The position numbers were made by a program, and so were the translations under genes. This document shows positions 14,144 to 17,577 of a DNA stretch of 17,577 nt, piece after piece. Below the pieces are notes generated by a model. The model did not search any database and had not been told where the DNA came from. It was given only the letters and a program-made list of their open reading frames with translations. Position 1 is the stretch's first letter, and the number at the start of each line of letters is the position of its first letter. The stretch comes from Clostridia bacterium (GTDB taxonomy: Bacteria > Bacillota > Clostridia > Christensenellales > UBA1242), in assembly GCA_017443885.1 (NCBI GenBank), contig JAFSXW010000089.1, forward strand, positions 1 to 17,577, in the 5' to 3' direction.

Positions 14144-14424
14144 TATTTGCCTCCCTTAGTTGTGCTTGCGCCTTTATGGCCTTTAAAAGTTCTAGTTGGG
14201 GCAAATTCACCAAGTTTATAACCAACCATTTCGCTGGTGATATAAACTGGAACATGCTTTCTGCCATCGTGAACACCAATTGTGTGCCCAACCATTTCTG
14301 GGCAAATTGTTGATGAGCGAGACCAAGTTTTAACAACTTTCTTTTCATTTTTACTATTTAGTTCGTTAATTTGCTTTAATAAACTTTCAGCAATATAAGG
14401 ACCTTTTTTAATACTTCTACTCAT
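14143..14424 (-). CDS. rpsS: 30S ribosomal protein uS19
   Basis: uS19 is on the small-subunit head and forms bridges with the 50S. The 93 residues start MSRSIKKGPYIAESLLKQI and hold KTWSRSSTICPEMVGHTIGV, HDGRKHVPVYITSEMVGYKL and GEFAPTRTFKGH, all normal. The SD GGAGG begins in the rplB stop (TAGGAGG 14434-14440). A second minus-strand frame at 14133-14348 overlaps it but is a shadow. Confidence 0.98.
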   Translation of the reverse strand: MSRSIKKGPYIAESLLKQINELNSKNEKKVVKTWSRSSTICPEMVGHTIGVHDGRKHVPVYITSEMVGYKLGEFAPTRTFKGHKGASTTKGGK

Positions 14425-14437
14425 TTTCCTTTGCCTC

Positions 14438-15265
14438 CTAGTTAATTCTCTTTACCATAAATTTATTAGATTTATTCTTTTTCTTACGAGTCTTATAACC
14501 CATAGCAGGTTTGCCCCAAGGAGTAACTGGACCTGGATGTCCAACTGGAGATTTACCTTCACCACCACCATGTGGGTGATCAACTGGGTTCATAACTGAT
14601 CCACGAACGGTTGGTTTTGTTCCCATGTGGCGAGTTCTTCCTGCTTTACCAAGTGAAACAATTTCATGCTCAACATTACCAACTTGACCAATTGTTGCAC
14701 GGCAAGTAAGTAAAACTTTTCTCATTTCACCGCTTGGCATACGAAGTGTTGCATATTTTCCTTCTTTTGCCATATATTGAGCGCTAATTCCTGCGCTTCT
14801 TGCAATTTTTCCACCTCTTCCTGGTTGGAATTCAATGTTGTGAACAACAGAACCAACTGGGATTAAGTCTAGTGGAAGTGCGTTTCCTGCTTTAATTTCT
14901 GCATTAGCACCACTCATAACAGTGTCGCCAACATTTAAGCCAATTGGAGCTAAAATATATCTCTTAGCACCATCAGCATAGTTTAGAAGTGCGATATATG
15001 CGCTTCTGTTTGGATCATATTCAATAGATGCAACTTTTGCAGGAACATCATCTTTATCGCGTTTAAAATCAATAACACGATATTTTTGTCTGTTTCCACC
15101 ACCAATGTGGCGAACAGTTAATTTGCCGGAAGCATTTCTACCACCAGTTTTCTTCTTAACTTCAAGTAAAGATTTTTCTGGGTTAGATGTTGTTACTTCG
15201 CTAAATGAAGGAGCTCTTCTAAATCTTGTTCCGGCGGTTATCGGCTTAAAATTTTTAAGTGCCAT
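14438..15265 (-). CDS. rplB: 50S ribosomal protein uL2
   Basis: uL2 is a primary 23S-binding protein near the peptidyl transferase centre. At 275 residues it is full length. It starts MALKNFKPITAGTRFRR and holds RHIGGGNRQKYRVIDFKRDK, VVHNIEFQPGRGGKIARSAG and the C-terminal NPVDHPHGGGEGKSPVG, with the strongly conserved His230. SD AGGAGA precedes the ATG. The stop TAG opens the rpsS SD. Confidence 0.98.
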   Translation of the reverse strand: MALKNFKPITAGTRFRRAPSFSEVTTSNPEKSLLEVKKKTGGRNASGKLTVRHIGGGNRQKYRVIDFKRDKDDVPAKVASIEYDPNRSAYIALLNYADGAKRYILAPIGLNVGDTVMSGANAEIKAGNALPLDLIPVGSVVHNIEFQPGRGGKIARSAGISAQYMAKEGKYATLRMPSGEMRKVLLTCRATIGQVGNVEHEIVSLGKAGRTRHMGTKPTVRGSVMNPVDHPHGGGEGKSPVGHPGPVTPWGKPAMGYKTRKKKNKSNKFMVKRIN

Positions 15266-15286
15266 AATTAATTTCTCTCCTATTTA

Positions 15287-15577
15287 TTATGAAAGGCTAT
15301 CGAAGAATGGGATTGATTTAGAGTCTTGTGTTAATTGAACAACAGCTCTTTTATATCCACCAGTTAGGCCTTCATATTTTCCTTGTTTTTTAATTTTGCC
15401 ATAAACATTAGATGTGTTAACACTTTCAACTTTAACATTGAAAATGCTTTCAACAGCTTGTTTAATTTGGGTTTTGTTTGCAGATTTTAAAACTTTAAAT
15501 GTGTATTTTTTATTAGGAATATCTGCGTAAGTTTTTTCACTTAAAACTGGTTTTAAAATAATATCTTGATGAGTCAT
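15287..15577 (-). CDS. rplW: 50S ribosomal protein uL23
   Basis: uL23 sits at the tunnel exit and is the docking site of trigger factor and SRP. The 96 residues start MTHQDIILKPVLSEKTY and hold YTFKVLKSANKTQIKQAVES, FNVKVESVNTSNVYGK and a basic loop. Length is normal. The ATG overlaps the rplD stop as TAATG, and the SD GAGGAGG lies inside rplD, 10 nt from the ATG. Confidence 0.97.
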   Translation of the reverse strand: MTHQDIILKPVLSEKTYADIPNKKYTFKVLKSANKTQIKQAVESIFNVKVESVNTSNVYGKIKKQGKYEGLTGGYKRAVVQLTQDSKSIPFFDSLS

Positions 15578-16197
15578 TATAAATTTGCCTCCTCTATTGC
15601 CTTAACAGCAGCCTTAGTGATAACCATTTTGTCACAAACAACTAAATCGTATGTGCAAGCAAGATTTGCTGGGGTAACGGCAACTTTATCTAAGTTTCTA
15701 GCACTTAAATAAACATTTTCGTTATTTTCTTCAGTTACAACTAAAACTCTTTTTTCAGCTTTAACATTATTTAAAATTTCGCTAAATTCTTTTGTGCTTG
15801 GTTTATCAAGATTTAAAGAATCAACAACAATAATGTTTTTGTTTCTAGCAAGTTCGCTAAGTGCGCTAACAAAAGCACCACTTCTCATTTGCTTGTTTAT
15901 CTTTTTAGAAAAATCTCTTGGCTTTGGAGCAAACACAACGCCACCTTTAATCCATTGTGGAGCACGAATGGATCCTTGGCGTGCATTACCAGTGCCCTTT
16001 TGCCTCCAAGGTTTTCTTCCGCCACCTCTAACTTCGCTTCTTGTTAGAGTGCTTTTAGTTCCCTGTCTTCCGTTTGCAAGATAGGCAACAACTACTTGAT
16101 GAATTAGGGCTTCATTTAAAGGAGCACCAAAAACTTTTTCATTTAAAGTTATTTTTGAAACTTCTTCGCCTAATTTGTTTAAAACTTTAGTTTGCAT
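15577..16197 (-). CDS. rplD: 50S ribosomal protein uL4
   Basis: uL4 narrows the exit tunnel with a long loop and, in E. coli, represses the S10 operon through its leader. At 206 residues it is normal. The loop is clear: EVRGGGRKPWRQKGTGNARQ, then GSIRAPQWIKGGVVFAPKPR. The C-terminal domain (VSALSELARNKNIIVVDSL, VVTEENNENVYLSARNLDKV) is typical. SD AAGGAG lies 9 nt before the ATG. Because the S10 leader here is structured, uL4 is a candidate regulator, although nothing in the gene itself shows this. Confidence 0.98.
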   Translation of the reverse strand: MQTKVLNKLGEEVSKITLNEKVFGAPLNEALIHQVVVAYLANGRQGTKSTLTRSEVRGGGRKPWRQKGTGNARQGSIRAPQWIKGGVVFAPKPRDFSKKINKQMRSGAFVSALSELARNKNIIVVDSLNLDKPSTKEFSEILNNVKAEKRVLVVTEENNENVYLSARNLDKVAVTPANLACTYDLVVCDKMVITKAAVKAIEEANL

Positions 16198-16214
16198 TGT
16201 TTCTTACTCCTTAA

Positions 16215-16847
16215 TTAGTTTGCCTTTACTGCAGAACATACTGTTACAACGCTTCCCTTAGCGCCAGGTATTGCACCCTTAACTAAAAGTAGGTTTCTTT
16301 CTACATCGACTTTTGCAATTTCAAGATTTTGAATAGTAACTTTTTCATTACCATATTGTCCAGGAAGTTTTCTGTTTTTGAAAACTCTTGATGGAGTTGA
16401 GTTTGCAGATAATGAACCTGGTTCTCTATGAACAGGGCCTGCACCGTGTGTCATAGGAAGGCGGTGTGCATTCCATCTTTTGATAACACCAGAAAATCCA
16501 TGACCTTTGGTGTATCCAGAAACATCAACTAAATCCCCTGCTTTAAATGTGTCGCACTTAATAACTGAACCTAAAGAAAGTCCTTCGGCTGAAATAGAAA
16601 ACTCTTTAAGATATTTTTTAGCACTAACATTTGCTTTTTTAAGATGACCTAACTCTGCTTTTGTTAATCTTGCTTCTTTTGTATCTTCAAAAGCAAGTTG
16701 AACAGCATTGTAACCATCTTTTTCATTTGTTTTAATTTGGCTAACCACACATGGGCCTGCTTCAACAACAGTTACAGGAATAACAACCCCTTCAGCTGTG
16801 AAGATTTGCGACATGCCGATTTTCTTGCCTAATATTGCGCTTTTCAT
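16215..16847 (-). CDS. rplC: 50S ribosomal protein uL3
   Basis: uL3 is one of the first proteins in 50S assembly and reaches toward the peptidyl transferase centre. The 210 residues start MKSAILGKKIGMSQIF and hold the conserved VSGYTKGHGFSGVIKRW, MTHGAGPVHREPGSLSANST and LPGQYGNEKVTIQNL. I start it at ATG 16847, which fits the family and is 10 nt from SD AGGAGG (16858-16863). GTG 16850 directly before it is 7 nt from the same SD and cannot be excluded; it would add one Met. Confidence 0.97.
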   Translation of the reverse strand: MKSAILGKKIGMSQIFTAEGVVIPVTVVEAGPCVVSQIKTNEKDGYNAVQLAFEDTKEARLTKAELGHLKKANVSAKKYLKEFSISAEGLSLGSVIKCDTFKAGDLVDVSGYTKGHGFSGVIKRWNAHRLPMTHGAGPVHREPGSLSANSTPSRVFKNRKLPGQYGNEKVTIQNLEIAKVDVERNLLLVKGAIPGAKGSVVTVCSAVKAN

Positions 16848-16861
16848 CACTTATCTTCCTC

Positions 16862-17170
16862 CTATAACTTAATTTTAATATCTACACCTGCTGGAAGGTC
16901 GATCTTCATTAAGCTATCAACAGTTTTTGAAGAAGGATTGTAGATATCAATTAACCTTTTGTGTGTTCTAATTTCAAATTGTTCGCGTGAATCCTTATGT
17001 TTGTGTGGTGAACGAAGAATAGTTACCACTTCTTTTTCGGTAGGCATAGGTATAGGACCCGAAACCTTGGCGCCTGCCTTTTTAGCAGTTTCCACAATTC
17101 TTGCAGATGCACTATCAACAAGTTCATGGTCATACGCTTTTAAATTAATTCTCATTTTTTGTGTTGCCAT
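16862..17170 (-). CDS. rpsJ: 30S ribosomal protein uS10
   Basis: uS10 is on the small-subunit head and, as NusE, is a transcription antitermination factor with NusB. The 102 residues start MATQKMRINLKAYDHELVD and hold GPIPMPTEKEVVTILRSPH, EQFEIRTHKRLIDI and SLMKIDLPAGVDIKIKL, all normal. SD GGAGG lies 6 nt before the ATG. It is the first gene of the cluster, behind a leader of about 165 nt. Its stop TAG opens the rplC SD (TAGGAGG). Confidence 0.98.
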   Translation of the reverse strand: MATQKMRINLKAYDHELVDSASARIVETAKKAGAKVSGPIPMPTEKEVVTILRSPHKHKDSREQFEIRTHKRLIDIYNPSSKTVDSLMKIDLPAGVDIKIKL

Positions 17171-17335
17171 TTAATTCCTCCATTATTTCCAGCTCCATTA
17201 TCTTACGCACTGCACTGCGAAACACATTAAGATAAGTGCTGTCGCCCCGGTCTTGCCGGCACGCTTGTCAGCCGAAATTATCTATCAAGCCAGCCATAAA
17301 TGATAGTAACTTTCCGCATCATCCCATATTACAGC
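17171..17335 (-). promoter_or_regulatory. Structured 5' leader of the S10 cluster
   Basis: Between the predicted start of transcription and rpsJ lie about 165 nt without a credible gene. On the minus strand, in order, there are a 6-bp stem (17301-17306 with 17282-17287), a GC-rich CCGG/CCGG stem (17256-17259 with 17247-17250) and an 8-bp stem (17228-17235 with 17198-17205) enclosing a CGCA/TGCG hairpin. GCAC at 17236-17239 can pair either with GTGC at 17259-17262 or with GTGC inside the third hairpin, so alternative folds exist. This suggests autoregulation, but no known family is recognised. Confidence 0.5.
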
Positions 17336-17341
17336 GGTATT

Positions 17342-17370
17342 ATTATATCTCACACGCAGCCGTGTGTCAA
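17342..17370 (-). promoter_or_regulatory. Consensus sigma-A promoter of the S10 cluster
   Basis: On the minus strand -35 TTGACA (17365-17370) and -10 TATAAT (17342-17347) both match consensus at six of six positions, with the ideal 17-bp spacer. It is the only strong promoter found upstream of rpsJ, so it probably drives the whole cluster. Transcription would start near 17335. Confidence 0.92.
17351..17366. repeat. Perfect inverted repeat inside the S10 promoter, operator-like
   Basis: CACACG and CGTGTG form a perfect 6-bp inverted repeat with a 4-bp centre. It covers nearly all of the spacer and the downstream edge of the -35 box. It is GC-rich in a very A/T-rich setting. The layout is that of a repressor operator; no binding protein is known. 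Confidence 0.75.
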
Positions 17371-17440
17371 GTAGTTTTTGAAAATTTTTTAAAATATTTT
17401 TTAATATGATATTATATAATAAAAAGCACTCCACCCCAGC
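17371..17440 (-). promoter_or_regulatory. A/T-rich block upstream of the S10 promoter, UP-element-like
   Basis: The bases directly upstream of -35 are almost only A and T, with repeated A and T tracts, for about 60 bp on the minus strand. Such tracts bind the alpha C-terminal domain in strong rRNA and ribosomal-protein promoters. This is a composition argument only. Confidence 0.45.
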
Positions 17441-17456
17441 CCATAAAAACCCAACA

Positions 17457-17484
17457 AAAAAAACAGCCAACCGGCTGTTTTTTT
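17457..17484. terminator. Bidirectional intrinsic terminator upstream of the S10 cluster
   Basis: A 12-bp perfect stem (17457-17468 with 17473-17484; core ACAGCC/GGCTGT) with a 4-nt loop ends in a long T-run on both strands. On the minus strand it overlaps the stop of the upstream gene and separates it from the S10 promoter. Confidence 0.88.
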
Positions 17485-17577
17485 AAATCAATTCTTTTTC
17501 GTAGTTAACTTTATAGAATTTTTTGGTTTCATCTGTCACTTTAAGTTCTTCTGCAATTTCAACGTCGCCAACAATCA
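17483..17577 (-). CDS. C-terminal fragment of an unidentified protein
   Basis: The last 30 codons of a minus-strand gene enter from the right edge and end with TAA at 17483-17485; the start is outside the window. The visible residues begin IVGDVEIAEELKVTDETKKF and end VNYEKELI. The two other minus-strand frames stop within the first 20 bases. A strong terminator begins at the stop codon, which supports a real gene end. The residues are charged and likely helical. I do not recognise the family. It is not the C-terminus of EF-Tu, the frequent neighbour of rpsJ. Confidence 0.6.
   Translation of the reverse strand, partial: IVGDVEIAEELKVTDETKKFYKVNYEKELI

Noticed and set aside
17278..17322. Possible 14-residue leader peptide (MMRKVTIIYGWLDR) in the rpsJ leader
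   Set aside because: The ATG has no properly spaced SD and there is no run of regulatory codons. It overlaps the first hairpin and is probably chance, though conservation could revive it.
17378..17410. Plus-strand promoter-like TTGAAA followed by TATGAT
   Set aside because: The spacing is wrong (about 21 bp), the region is simple A/T sequence, and a terminator follows before any plus-strand gene.
17285..17470. Minus-strand open frame of 61 codons upstream of rpsJ
   Set aside because: It spans part of the terminator, the A/T block, the promoter and the start of the leader, so it could not be transcribed as a unit. It has no SD.
1522..17577. Reassigned TGA codon
   Set aside because: No TGA stops occur among 32 genes, which raised the question, but no in-frame TGA is seen and Trp is TGG wherever checked. 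Stop/SD fusion explains the TAG use better.
1..17577. CRISPR arrays, tRNA or rRNA genes, insertion sequences, toxin-antitoxin or defence genes
   Set aside because: Looked for on both strands; no regular repeat arrays, cloverleaf genes, transposases or terminal inverted repeats were seen.

Overview
The window is one long ribosomal-protein and RNA polymerase gene cluster of an AT-rich bacterium. All 31 of its genes lie on the minus strand, so it reads from right to left: S10-type block, spc-type block, alpha-type block. The gene content (secY-adk-map-infA-rpmJ-rpsM-rpsK-rpsD-rpoA-rplQ), the strong Shine-Dalgarno (SD) sites, the 61-residue zinc-type uS14 and the Firmicute-like protein sequences suggest a low-GC member of the Bacillota, probably a clostridial or related gut lineage. 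That placement is inference. The genetic code looks standard: Trp is TGG wherever I checked and no reading frame contains TGA.

Layout from the 5' end of the transcript (right) to the 3' end (left): 17483-17577 is the last 30 codons of an unidentified gene, ending in a strong hairpin terminator (17457-17484). Next come an A/T-rich block, a consensus promoter (TTGACA, 17 bp, TATAAT) with a perfect inverted repeat filling its spacer, and a leader of about 165 nt with three predicted stems. Then follow rpsJ, rplC, rplD, rplW, rplB, rpsS, rplV, rpsC, rplP, rpmC, rpsQ, rplN, rplX, rplE, rpsZ, rpsH, rplF, rplR, rpsE, rpmD, rplO and secY. A 150-nt structured gap leads to adk, map, infA and rpmJ. A second structured gap of 149 nt, at the place where E. 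coli separates the spc and alpha operons, leads to rpsM, rpsK, rpsD, rpoA and rplQ. A terminator follows rplQ at 1482-1511. Beyond it a separate promoter drives a lipoprotein gene that runs off the left edge.

Together the genes make proteins of both ribosomal subunits, the RNA polymerase alpha subunit, initiation factor IF-1, the SecY channel, adenylate kinase and methionine aminopeptidase. Packing is very tight. There are four TAATG stop/start overlaps and many stop codons that form part of the next gene's SD site (UAGGAGG). I moved several starts downstream of the longest open frame (infA, rpmD, rplR, rplF, rpsH, rplC), because SD spacing and family length both favour the internal start.

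I see no mobile element, CRISPR array, tRNA or defence system. The window is mostly ordinary core genome. The points most worth checking are the operator-like repeat inside the S10 promoter, the three structured leaders (before rpsJ, adk and rpsM), the 75-residue basic tail on uL24, the enlarged bL17, and a His in place of a conserved DNA-contacting Asn in the alpha C-terminal domain.
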